Below are positions 57,121-64,000 of a stretch of DNA of 64,000 bases, piece after piece. The stretch is from assembly GCA_018825965.1 (NCBI GenBank), contig JAHKAA010000028.1, forward strand, positions 39,051 to 103,050, written 5' to 3'. Position numbers and translations under genes: made by a program. A model generated the notes under the pieces. It saw only the letters and a list, made by a program, of their open reading frames with translations, was not told where the DNA came from and ran no database searches. Source of the stretch: Gammaproteobacteria bacterium. Lineage in GTDB: Bacteria; Pseudomonadota; Gammaproteobacteria; Enterobacterales; Alteromonadaceae. Position 1 is the first letter of the stretch, and every line of letters starts with the position of its first letter.

Positions 57121-59934
57121 ATGTTTGTAAGTAGTAAGTTGTCAAAAGCAGTTAGTTTAGCAGTAGCTTTTGGCGCTGTGTCAGGCGTCACTTTTTCCGG
57201 TTCGGTACAGGCTCAGGAAACTGATAGTGTTGAACGTATTCAGGTTACAGGTTCAAGTATCAAACGTACTGATTTTGAAGGTGCATTACCAGTTCAGACT
57301 ATTGACCGTGCCGCTATTGACCGTTCAGGTCTGGCGACAGCGGGTGATTTAATTCAGTCCATTCCGTCTATGCAAGGTTTCACTACAGATGGCGATTCTG
57401 TAGGTGGTGGCGGTGGTGGTATGAAAACCGCATCCTTACGTGGTTTAGGTGCTGAGTACACTCTGGTTTTGATCAATGGTCGCAGAATGGCGCCTCGTGG
57501 TTCAGGTTCTACTATCGATCTGAACTCTATTCCTTTAGCTGCTATTGAGCGTGTTGAAGTACTGACGGACGGTGCATCAGCTTTGTACGGCTCTGACGCT
57601 ATTGCCGGTGTTGTAAACTTTATTACTAAAGACGATGCCCAGGGTGTAAATCTTTCAGCCCGTTACAACAAGCCACAAGAAAAAAATGGCACCAGCGATA
57701 ATTTCTCAATCACTGGTGGTTTAGGTGACTTTGATGCCGATGGTTACAATGTATTGTTATCCTACAGCCGTGATTCTCAGGAACAGCTGAGAGCCACAGA
57801 CCGTGATTTTTCTAAATCAGGTATTATCCCGTTCAGCTTAAACAACAAAAATTATTATTATGTTGCAGGCTCAGCGAATGCTATCCCCGGAAATGCCCGT
57901 TACTACTACAGGGATGCTGCTACTGACACCATTAAAGACGTCACTTTTAATCCGTATGAGAAACAAAACGGTACTTGTGCACCTGATAACTTCGAATCTT
58001 CAGGTTTATGTCAGTATGACTACACAACCACAGTAGAAATTCTGCCAGAAAGCAAACGTGACTCACTGATGTTGGGCACCGACATTGCAATTAATGATGA
58101 GACAAAGTTTTTTGCTGATCTGATGTACTCTGATTTCTCTCAGACCACCCGTATCGCACCAAATGCTACAGGTTTCTTCCCTCTTGCTATCGACTCAGCT
58201 TTAGCTCAGCAATATGTAGTGCCTTACATTGACCCTGCTCATTTAGGTTCAGTTACCAGAGTGCAGGCGCAATGGCGTGCGTTACCATTGGGTGGCCGTG
58301 CTACTGAGTGGAACACCAGGTCAACTCATATAGTGACAGGTGTTGAAGGTGTGTTTGATACTATTGACTACTCAGCTGCTTTTACCTATTCAAAAAATGA
58401 TACGGATGAAAACGTCGCTGGTGGTTATCCGGATCGTAAGATGTTCATGGATGCAGTGAGTTCTGGTTTGGTGAATGTATTTGAGACTCCGGATAAAATC
58501 AGTGCTGAAGGTCTGAAGGCTCTGCAGGATTCTCAGTACTTTGGTAACTGGAGCAACGATACCACTGAAGTAAAAGGCTTTGATATCAAAGCCTCAACTC
58601 CGGTGTATGAATTACCAGCCGGTGATGTGTATATTGGTACAGGTGTTGAATTCCGTAATACAGAGTTTGTAAGTACTTTGGCTGATGCCAACAGAAACAA
58701 TCTGTTATTAGGCGGAAATCCAAGTGCAGAGTATGACTTAAGCCGTGACAACTACGGTGGTTTTGTCGAAGTGATAGTTCCGGTGCTTGAACAGCTGGAA
58801 CTGACTGGTGCTGTTCGTTACGACAACATTGGTGAAGTGACCTCTGATTTTGTTTATGACGAAAATGGTATTGCCGCTCCAGGCAGCTACAAAGTAAACG
58901 ATTCAATGAATGACACCACTTATAAGCTGGCGCTGCGTTACAACGCCACTGAAGATTTGTTACTGCGTGCTTCAACGGGCACAGGTTTCAAAGCGCCTTC
59001 TATGCTTGAATTGGCTGAACCTAAAGTTGAATTCGGTGTGACAGGCAGCCCTTATGTATGTCCGTTTGCTGGTACTACAGATCCATTAGCTGCATTGTGT
59101 AGTGCATCTCCGCAGCAGTTTGAGGCTTTCCGTCAGGGCAACGCGGCATTAAAACCTGAAGAATCAAAACAATACACTTTAGGTTTTGTTTACGCACCTG
59201 ATAATAACTTCAGCTTCAGTATGGACTACTGGAATATTGAACTGACCAACCTGGTGACTTCAGTCACTGAATCTCAGATCGTAAATAATCCGGTACTTTA
59301 CCGTGACCTGTTCACTACTAAAACGAACCCTGCTACTGGTCAGGAAGAATTGGCTATTATTTTCGCCAGCGTGAACGTAGGTAAGTCCAGAAACAGCGGT
59401 ATCGACTGGGATTTAACCCTGGGCAATGACTTATCTTTTGGTCGTTTAAGCACGACCTTAGCTGGTACTTATGTGCTGGATAGCGAATACACCCGTCCTG
59501 GTACTACAGACGATTGGATCAGCAGCTTAGGTCGTTTTGGTGATGATGATGAAGTGGTATTCAGAACTGTGGCTAAATTCATCAATACTTTAACTCATGG
59601 TGATTTTGCTCACAGCGCAACGCTGAGTTACCGCAGTAGTTATCAGGATCAGGCACAATCTGCGACAAGCCGCTATGTGCGTTTAGATTCTGTGAATGGT
59701 GCTGGTGTGGATATTCAACTGAGTGTTCCTTCATACGCCACTATTAACTACCAGACGAAGTACCAGGCTATGGAAGCTCTGGGTGTAACTTTTGGTATTA
59801 ATAACCTGGCGGATCGTGCTCCTCCATTATCTTTACGTTCAGGTGGTGCTGGTCACCAGGTGGGTTTCGACCCTCGTTATACTGATGTTTATGGTCGTAC
59901 TTTCTATTTAGGTCTGGACTACAAGTTCATGTGA
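57121..59934 (+). CDS. TonB-dependent outer membrane receptor
   Basis: The 937-residue protein has a signal peptide (about 1-32, cleavage near VQA-QE), a plug domain (ERIQVTGSSIKRTDFEGALP; LRGLGAEYTLVLINGRRMAPRGSG; VEVLTDGASALYGSDAIAGVVNFITK) and a 22-strand barrel with a TonB-receptor C-terminal region (FGINNLADRAPP, GRTFYLGLDYKF). An extra Met follows the terminal Phe. The substrate is unknown; large receptors of this plug type often take up peptides or carbohydrates. An ATG at 57121 after GGGAG is preferred over GTG at 57103. Confidence 0.93.
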   Translation: MFVSSKLSKAVSLAVAFGAVSGVTFSGSVQAQETDSVERIQVTGSSIKRTDFEGALPVQTIDRAAIDRSGLATAGDLIQSIPSMQGFTTDGDSVGGGGGGMKTASLRGLGAEYTLVLINGRRMAPRGSGSTIDLNSIPLAAIERVEVLTDGASALYGSDAIAGVVNFITKDDAQGVNLSARYNKPQEKNGTSDNFSITGGLGDFDADGYNVLLSYSRDSQEQLRATDRDFSKSGIIPFSLNNKNYYYVAGSANAIPGNARYYYRDAATDTIKDVTFNPYEKQNGTCAPDNFESSGLCQYDYTTTVEILPESKRDSLMLGTDIAINDETKFFADLMYSDFSQTTRIAPNATGFFPLAIDSALAQQYVVPYIDPAHLGSVTRVQAQWRALPLGGRATEWNTRSTHIVTGVEGVFDTIDYSAAFTYSKNDTDENVAGGYPDRKMFMDAVSSGLVNVFETPDKISAEGLKALQDSQYFGNWSNDTTEVKGFDIKASTPVYELPAGDVYIGTGVEFRNTEFVSTLADANRNNLLLGGNPSAEYDLSRDNYGGFVEVIVPVLEQLELTGAVRYDNIGEVTSDFVYDENGIAAPGSYKVNDSMNDTTYKLALRYNATEDLLLRASTGTGFKAPSMLELAEPKVEFGVTGSPYVCPFAGTTDPLAALCSASPQQFEAFRQGNAALKPEESKQYTLGFVYAPDNNFSFSMDYWNIELTNLVTSVTESQIVNNPVLYRDLFTTKTNPATGQEELAIIFASVNVGKSRNSGIDWDLTLGNDLSFGRLSTTLAGTYVLDSEYTRPGTTDDWISSLGRFGDDDEVVFRTVAKFINTLTHGDFAHSATLSYRSSYQDQAQSATSRYVRLDSVNGAGVDIQLSVPSYATINYQTKYQAMEALGVTFGINNLADRAPPLSLRSGGAGHQVGFDPRYTDVYGRTFYLGLDYKFM

Positions 59935-59992
59935 TCTGAATAAAGGTGAGGGGAATGGAGCGAAAGTATCAGCTTAGTTCCCCGAACAAACT

Positions 59993-60022
59993 AAAAACCC
60001 CACTGCATGCAGTGGGGTTTTT
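59993..60022. terminator. Strong bidirectional terminator
   Basis: A perfect AAAAACCCCACTGCATGCAG palindrome arm gives a GC stem flanked by A-run and T-run, symmetric on both strands. It lies between the convergent TonB receptor and alkaline phosphatase genes and should serve both. A weaker GGGGAA/TTCCCC hairpin precedes it. Confidence 0.9.
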
Positions 60023-60058
60023 ATTTAATTCTGAGTTTGCCTCAGGCTTTAGAACATA

Positions 60059-61363
60059 CTACTTCTGCTGAATAAATTTGATGAGCTTAGCTGCAATATC
60101 CGTATTGTCCTGAAAGCCTGCAAAATCTTGCTTATCAGCACCATGCGCCAGCACCGGCACGTCAGCCGCTGTATGACCACTGCTGGTCCAGCCGGTAGAG
60201 GAATGGAAGTCGATGCGCTGTTTTACCGCAACTGATAAGGCTTTAATGCCTTCGGCCCGTGCTTTACTCAACAACTGCTGTTCATCGGATTTCAGCTCTA
60301 GTCCTGTCAGACCTAACCAGGCTTGGTAAAACACCTTGTCATCTTTTAATGCCAGCAACTGACCTGCGATGTATTCACCTGTGTGTTTGACCTTTTTAAT
60401 TAGATCCCTTTTCCAGCTGTAGTTGCCATTGGCACCTAAAGATAAACCACCGGTTTCATGGTCAGCTGTGATCACTAATAAAGTATCAGGGTGAGCGTCG
60501 ACATAAGCTTTTGCTACTTTAATGGCCTCGGCAAAGTCGTGCATTTCAGCCATGGCACAGGCGATATCATTGGCATGACCACACCAGTCAATCTGACTGC
60601 CTTCAATCATCACCACAAAACCTTTTTCAGCAGGGGATAATAGCTCCAGCGCTTTTTCCGTCATTTGTTTTAATGGCAAAGGCTCCGGATTATCCAATGC
60701 ACTGACAAAACCTTTGGGTGCAAACAAACCTAAAGCGGGCAGCTTATGAAGTGACTTTAACTCTGTCCAGTTGTCTGCATACTGGTAACCTGCTTGTTTA
60801 AACTCTTCCACCAAATTGCGGTCTTCACGGATAAAATAGCTGGTACCGCCACCGAGCATTAAATCAGCCACAATGCGTCCATCTACTTTATTATCGATGT
60901 AGTCATCTGCAATCTGGTTGTAGTTGTTTCGGCTGGGATCATGCGCCAAAAAACCGGCAGGTGTAGCATGGTTAATCTGGGCTGTAACTACAACGCCAGT
61001 TTGCATCCCTTTGGCTTTGGCTATTTCCATCATAGTAGTCAGCGACTTATGATCGTGATCTACAGCTATAGCGCCGTTGTAGGTTTTATGTGTGCTGGAT
61101 AAAGCTGTAGCCGCTGCTGCTGAGTCCGTCACTACTGTGTCGTCGTCAGGATAGGTGCTGGCGTTCCCCACCCATAGCTGATCAAATACGGTAGATTCCA
61201 CGGCTTTGGTGTCCGGGTTATCCATGTAATAACGGTAAGCAGCTAAATAAGCTGGGCCCATACCGTCACCTATCATATAAATAATGTTTTTTGGTGCGGC
61301 AATTGCAGTAGTTGAGGCACAAGCCAGACAAGCGATACTGATTAAACTAAGTTTTTTTAACAT
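60059..61363 (-). CDS. Alkaline phosphatase
   Basis: The 434-residue exported phosphomonoesterase has a signal peptide (about 1-23), D33 in IGDGMG as a metal ligand, the nucleophile S81 in VTDSAAAATAL, IDWCGHANDIACAM with metal-binding residues, ADHETGG and the C-terminal SSGHTAADVPVLAHG metal histidine. This is the PhoA superfamily; length resembles E. coli PhoA (471) minus insertions. The ATG at 61363 starts the signal peptide. A PhoB-box-like site lies upstream, so phosphate starvation control is likely. Confidence 0.93.
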   Translation of the reverse strand: MLKKLSLISIACLACASTTAIAAPKNIIYMIGDGMGPAYLAAYRYYMDNPDTKAVESTVFDQLWVGNASTYPDDDTVVTDSAAAATALSSTHKTYNGAIAVDHDHKSLTTMMEIAKAKGMQTGVVVTAQINHATPAGFLAHDPSRNNYNQIADDYIDNKVDGRIVADLMLGGGTSYFIREDRNLVEEFKQAGYQYADNWTELKSLHKLPALGLFAPKGFVSALDNPEPLPLKQMTEKALELLSPAEKGFVVMIEGSQIDWCGHANDIACAMAEMHDFAEAIKVAKAYVDAHPDTLLVITADHETGGLSLGANGNYSWKRDLIKKVKHTGEYIAGQLLALKDDKVFYQAWLGLTGLELKSDEQQLLSKARAEGIKALSVAVKQRIDFHSSTGWTSSGHTAADVPVLAHGADKQDFAGFQDNTDIAAKLIKFIQQK

Positions 61364-61430
61364 AAGAAGGCTCTGTAAATGGCAGGAATCAGGTATGACC
61401 AAGGTCAGTAGTTAAGGGTATCTTACGTCA

Positions 61431-61448
61431 GTGACCAATTTATGACAA
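61431..61448 (-). promoter_or_regulatory. PhoB box-like operator upstream of alkaline phosphatase
   Basis: On the minus strand TTGTCATAAATTGGTCAC matches the PHO box consensus CTGTCATAWAWCTGTCAY at 15 of 18 positions, including both TGTCA/GTCA half-sites at 11-bp spacing. It lies 68 bp upstream of the phosphatase ATG, a position where PhoB would replace the -35 element; TACCCT 10 bp downstream is the possible -10. Confidence 0.65.
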
Positions 61449-61564
61449 AACTGTAAATGCAAAAAGTGCGACCAACAGCCGTAAAAGCAGGACTGACAGG
61501 TATTAAAACAAAACTCCGGATATAAGTGTTGCAGAGCCGATCACCCATGGCTTAGAGTAAGAAT

Positions 61565-61592
61565 GGAACTAAAGCTGCTACACCTTATCTAA
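61565..61592 (+). promoter_or_regulatory. Sigma-E-like promoter upstream of slp
   Basis: GGAACTA (61565-61571) and TCTAA (61588-61592) are separated by 16 bp, matching the sigma-E pattern GGAACTT-N16-TCTAA except for one base. It lies 30 bp before the slp start. The E. coli slp paralogue yeaY belongs to the sigma-E regulon, and rseP is in this window. Confidence 0.65.
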
Positions 61593-61622
61593 CAGCCGTG
61601 TAGTTAACGAGGTTAAGATGTT

Positions 61623-62219
61623 ATGAGTAAGAAGTTTGTTGCAGTTGCTTTGAGTCTGATGATCCTGGCAGGGTGCGCCAGTTATCCCGAACAGGTGCGT
61701 ATAGCAGATAATGTAGCATTAACCAGCTATGAAAACGCTGCCCAACAAAATGTCGACTTTGGTACGGCACGATGGAGTGGCGTGATTGCACAAGTAAGCA
61801 ATAAAGCCGACAAAACCCGTCTGGAAGTAGTGTATTTCCCATCCGGAACCAACGGACGCCCTGCGGTTTCCGATCAAACTAAAGGTCGTTTTGTCGCCTA
61901 TATCAAAGGTTTCTTAGATCCTATGGTGTATCAGCCTGGAAAGTCAGTTACGGTTCTGGGTGAGTTGAGCCGTTCCGAAACCGGACAAGTGGACGAATAT
62001 CAATACCGTTATCCTGTGATCAAAGACGCGACAGTGTATTTGTGGCCTAAACAGGAAGACCGCGTTGAAGTGATTGAAACCTGGCCTATGATGCGTCCTT
62101 ACCCTTACTACTGGGGTTATGGCCCGGGGATACGTGTCCGTACTATTACAAAACAACAATCGACAACACAAGGCCCAGTTCATGTTGACAATAATAAACA
62201 GAATAAAGTGCAACCTTAA
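61623..62219 (+). CDS. slp: Slp-family outer membrane lipoprotein
   Basis: The 198-residue protein has a lipobox LAGC (Cys18) followed by Ala, so outer-membrane sorting is expected. The mature part shows the Slp/YeaY pattern: RWSGVIAQVSNKADKTRLEVVYFPSG, GRFVAYIKGFLDPMVYQPGKSVTVLGELS and YPVIKDATVYLWP. A C-terminal tail of Pro/Tyr and Gln/Asn residues follows. A sigma-E-like promoter precedes it, and it overlaps the methyltransferase gene by 38 nt. Confidence 0.9.
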   Translation: MSKKFVAVALSLMILAGCASYPEQVRIADNVALTSYENAAQQNVDFGTARWSGVIAQVSNKADKTRLEVVYFPSGTNGRPAVSDQTKGRFVAYIKGFLDPMVYQPGKSVTVLGELSRSETGQVDEYQYRYPVIKDATVYLWPKQEDRVEVIETWPMMRPYPYYWGYGPGIRVRTITKQQSTTQGPVHVDNNKQNKVQP

Positions 62220-63042
62220 TCTAGTGCTGCTTGGTGCGGCGTTTTGTAGCGCCGCAGTTGTAGCTGAAACGCCTTCTGCTTCTGACTTAACGGCTTTAGC
62301 AGAACACTCATTTCGTAGTGAAGACGATAAAGCCCGAAACCAGTACCGGCATCCGGTAGAAACTTTGACTTTTTTTGGCATCAAGCCAGGTCTGTCTGTG
62401 CTGGAAATCTGGCCAGCCCGCGGTTGGTATACAGATATTCTGGCACCCTATTTAAAAGATCAGGGCAAGCTGACTATTGCTAACTTTCGGGTTGATGACG
62501 GCACCATGCAGGATGACAGAAAAATCTTCTGGAGTCGTATTAGTGAAAAGCTGAGCCAACGTATTCTGAAACACAAAGAACATTTTGGTTCAGTAGAACA
62601 AACTGAATTTGACCCACCAGCTTATATGTTTCTGGGTTTAACCCGGCAATACGATATGGTTCTGAGTTTCCGTAATGCTCATATCTGGAATGAGCAGGGG
62701 TATTTGCTGGATGTATTTCGTGCTGTATTTGATGTACTCAAACCAGGTGGTGTATTTGGAATAGTCGAACACAGGGCCAGTCGGGTGTCCGAAATTTCCA
62801 GCTCTGCTGTGGAAGGTTATCTGGATGAATCTTATGTGATTGCAGTGGCAGAACACGCAGGTTTTAAACTGCAGGCGAAATCTGAAGTGAATGCGAACCC
62901 AAAAGACAGCAAAGATTATCCTAAGGGTGTGTACGCTTTACCTCCTACTTTAGCTATGGGCACTGTGGATCGCGAAAAATACCTGGCCATTGGTGAAAGT
63001 GATCGTATGACCTTAAAGTTTGTAAAGGCCGGCAGCGAATAA
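62182..63042 (+). CDS. Exported class I SAM-methyltransferase-fold protein
   Basis: The 286-residue protein has a signal peptide (about 1-28, cleavage near VVA-ET) and a Rossmann methyltransferase fold: motif I VLEIWPARGWYTDILAPYL, a middle YDMVLSFRNAHIWNE strand, VLKPGGVFGIVEHRAS in motif IV/post-IV, and GFKLQAKSEV. The glycine-rich SAM loop reads WPARG instead of G-x-G-x-G, which makes SAM binding uncertain, although related exported proteins have similar WPxxG motifs. The ATG at 62182 follows AAGG and overlaps slp. Confidence 0.75.
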   Translation: MLTIINRIKCNLNLVLLGAAFCSAAVVAETPSASDLTALAEHSFRSEDDKARNQYRHPVETLTFFGIKPGLSVLEIWPARGWYTDILAPYLKDQGKLTIANFRVDDGTMQDDRKIFWSRISEKLSQRILKHKEHFGSVEQTEFDPPAYMFLGLTRQYDMVLSFRNAHIWNEQGYLLDVFRAVFDVLKPGGVFGIVEHRASRVSEISSSAVEGYLDESYVIAVAEHAGFKLQAKSEVNANPKDSKDYPKGVYALPPTLAMGTVDREKYLAIGESDRMTLKFVKAGSE

Positions 63043-63881
63043 TGTCAGCGTTGGTTTTCTCCTTGCCAGCTATATTTTTAGCTGGCTGGCAGCAAGGCCC
63101 GGCATCAGCACGGGTTACTTTATGCCTGCATGGCTGGCTGGATAATGCCGACAGTTTTTTACCCCTCAGTGCTTTTTTGCCAGAACTGAATCTGGTGGCT
63201 ATAGATTTGCCAGGCCATGGCAAGTCACAGCACCGTAGCCTGGATGCTCACTATCATTTTCTGGATTGGATCTATGATGTGGCTACTTTGATTAAAACCC
63301 AGGGCTGGCAACAGGTTGATATCATAGGCCATTCGATGGGCGGCATGATAGGTTCGGTACTCGCTGCTGTGATGCCAGAGATGGTCCGCAAGCTGGTGCT
63401 GATTGACAGCATAGGCCTGGTCACAGGTGAAGCCAGCAATACAACACAACAAGTACGAACTGCGATAAACCACAGATGGCAAAGCCAACATAAACAAAAA
63501 TCTGTTTATACCGATCTGCACAGTGCGGCAGTGGCCAGACAAAATCAAAGTGATTTTGACATCAACTGTGCGTTAGTTCTTGCTAAGCGGGGTACAGAAG
63601 CCTGCACAGGCGGATTGACCTGGTCTGCAGATATGCGTTTACGTGAATCTTCTGCTTATCGTTTAATGCAAAGTCAGGCGAAAGAATTGCTGCAGGATAT
63701 TCAATGCCCTGTGCTGGCTGTTCTGGCTAAAGATGGTTTGGATATGATGCAAAAGGCCAGGCAAGAGTATCAGCATTGTTATCCGAAGCTGGAGCTGATT
63801 GAGCTGCAGGGGGGCCACCATTGTCATATGATGCAACCAAAAACAACAGCGGACGCAATTCGTCACTTTTTACTGTCCTGA
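63042..63881 (+). CDS. Alpha/beta hydrolase
   Basis: The 279-residue hydrolase has the oxyanion HGWLDNADSF, AIDLPGHGKS, the nucleophile S98 in GHSMGG, and a C-terminal histidine in GGHHCHMM (His259 or 260). The catalytic acid probably lies in LAKDGLDM. No signal peptide is present, so it is likely cytoplasmic, unlike the gene before it. Its start overlaps the methyltransferase stop in TAATG, giving an slp-methyltransferase-hydrolase operon. Substrate unknown. Confidence 0.87.
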   Translation: MSALVFSLPAIFLAGWQQGPASARVTLCLHGWLDNADSFLPLSAFLPELNLVAIDLPGHGKSQHRSLDAHYHFLDWIYDVATLIKTQGWQQVDIIGHSMGGMIGSVLAAVMPEMVRKLVLIDSIGLVTGEASNTTQQVRTAINHRWQSQHKQKSVYTDLHSAAVARQNQSDFDINCALVLAKRGTEACTGGLTWSADMRLRESSAYRLMQSQAKELLQDIQCPVLAVLAKDGLDMMQKARQEYQHCYPKLELIELQGGHHCHMMQPKTTADAIRHFLLS

Positions 63882-63892
63882 GCGTTTTTTAT

Positions 63893-64000
63893 GCTCTGCA
63901 ATCCTGCAGAGCACCCTTGCGGGCCAGCTAAAGCTGTTAAAAATCGTTCCTGACGATTTTTTATGCTCTGCAATCCTGCAGAGCACCCTCGCGGGCCAGC
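63893..64000 (-). repeat. Tandem GGA-loop hairpin repeats, continuing past the window
   Basis: Two hairpins GCTCTGCA/TGCAGAGC (63893-63912 and 63965-63984) lie 72 bp apart, with a third hairpin AAAAATCGT/ACGATTTTT (63939-63961) between. Read on the minus strand, loops are GGAT, CAGGA and GGAT, joined by the linker AACAGC..GCTGGCCCGC.AGGGTG and ATAAAA. This is the same architecture as at 579-650 in the other orientation. The element runs out of the window. Confidence 0.75.

Noticed and set aside
1..64000. CRISPR arrays, tRNA and rRNA genes, complete insertion sequences or prophage
   Set aside because: Looked for repeat-spacer periodicity, cloverleaf-like sequences and transposase or integrase motifs by reading; none seen. 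The tandem repeat at the right end has a 72-bp period but variable hairpins, not CRISPR-like units.

Overview
This window reads as chromosomal DNA of a gammaproteobacterium from the Alteromonadales and relatives. Protein flavour and gene neighbourhoods suggest a Rheinheimera-like organism, but that placement is from memory of families and was not tested by any search. Evidence includes the E. coli-like orders map-glnD-dapD (minus strand) facing rpsB-tsf-pyrH-frr-uppS-cdsA-dxr-rseP-bamA-skp-lpxD-fabZ-lpxA-lpxB-rnhB-dnaE-accA-tilS, a complete hisLGDCBHAF(IE) operon, the yqcC-truC-yqcA trio, queF next to syd, and a TonB-dependent receptor typical of marine or aquatic proteobacteria. Coding is dense, with many 1-8 nt start/stop overlaps.

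Layout. 1-401 is the 3' end of an M61-type peptidase. 402-2316 is a gene-poor, repeat-rich interval holding hairpin repeats with GGA loops, an orphan protein that looks like a divergent class III nucleotide cyclase, and a REP-like inverted pair. 2317-9603 holds mostly small housekeeping or conserved genes: an XRE-plus-membrane protein, queF, syd, a DUF2310 pair, a DUF3192 lipoprotein, DUF2789, a GNAT, DUF962, DUF3301, yqcC, truC and yqcA. 9717-14009 is map-glnD-dapD. 14066-34774 is the large translation, isoprenoid, envelope and lipid A super-cluster. 34862-42292 has a diguanylate cyclase, a patatin-like lipase, DUF3014 and acyltransferase genes, the 4.5S SRP RNA, an S9 peptidase, a LURP-one-like protein and a solute-binding protein. 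42413-49772 is the histidine operon with a classical leader peptide and attenuator. 50044-56567 has yoaA, tsaB, a TSUP permease, a 267-bp inverted-repeat element, and an SDR/DUF2878/chalcone-isomerase-like cluster. 57121-63881 has a large TonB-dependent receptor, a convergent alkaline phosphatase with a PhoB-box-like site, and a Slp lipoprotein/exported methyltransferase/hydrolase operon behind a sigma-E-like promoter.

How the genes fit together. The central cluster couples protein synthesis (S2, EF-Ts, ribosome recycling), UMP kinase, undecaprenyl diphosphate and CDP-diacylglycerol synthesis, MEP isoprenoids, outer-membrane protein assembly (BamA, Skp, RseP) and lipid A synthesis (LpxD/A/B, FabZ) with AccA and the replicative polymerase. 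The most interesting non-coding signal is a family of short hairpins whose stems differ in sequence but stay complementary, while their loops keep a GGA core. They occur at 579-650, 16056-16117 and 63893-63984. The most interesting protein is the cyclase-like orphan at 1058-1870. No CRISPR array, tRNA, rRNA, prophage or complete IS element was recognised.
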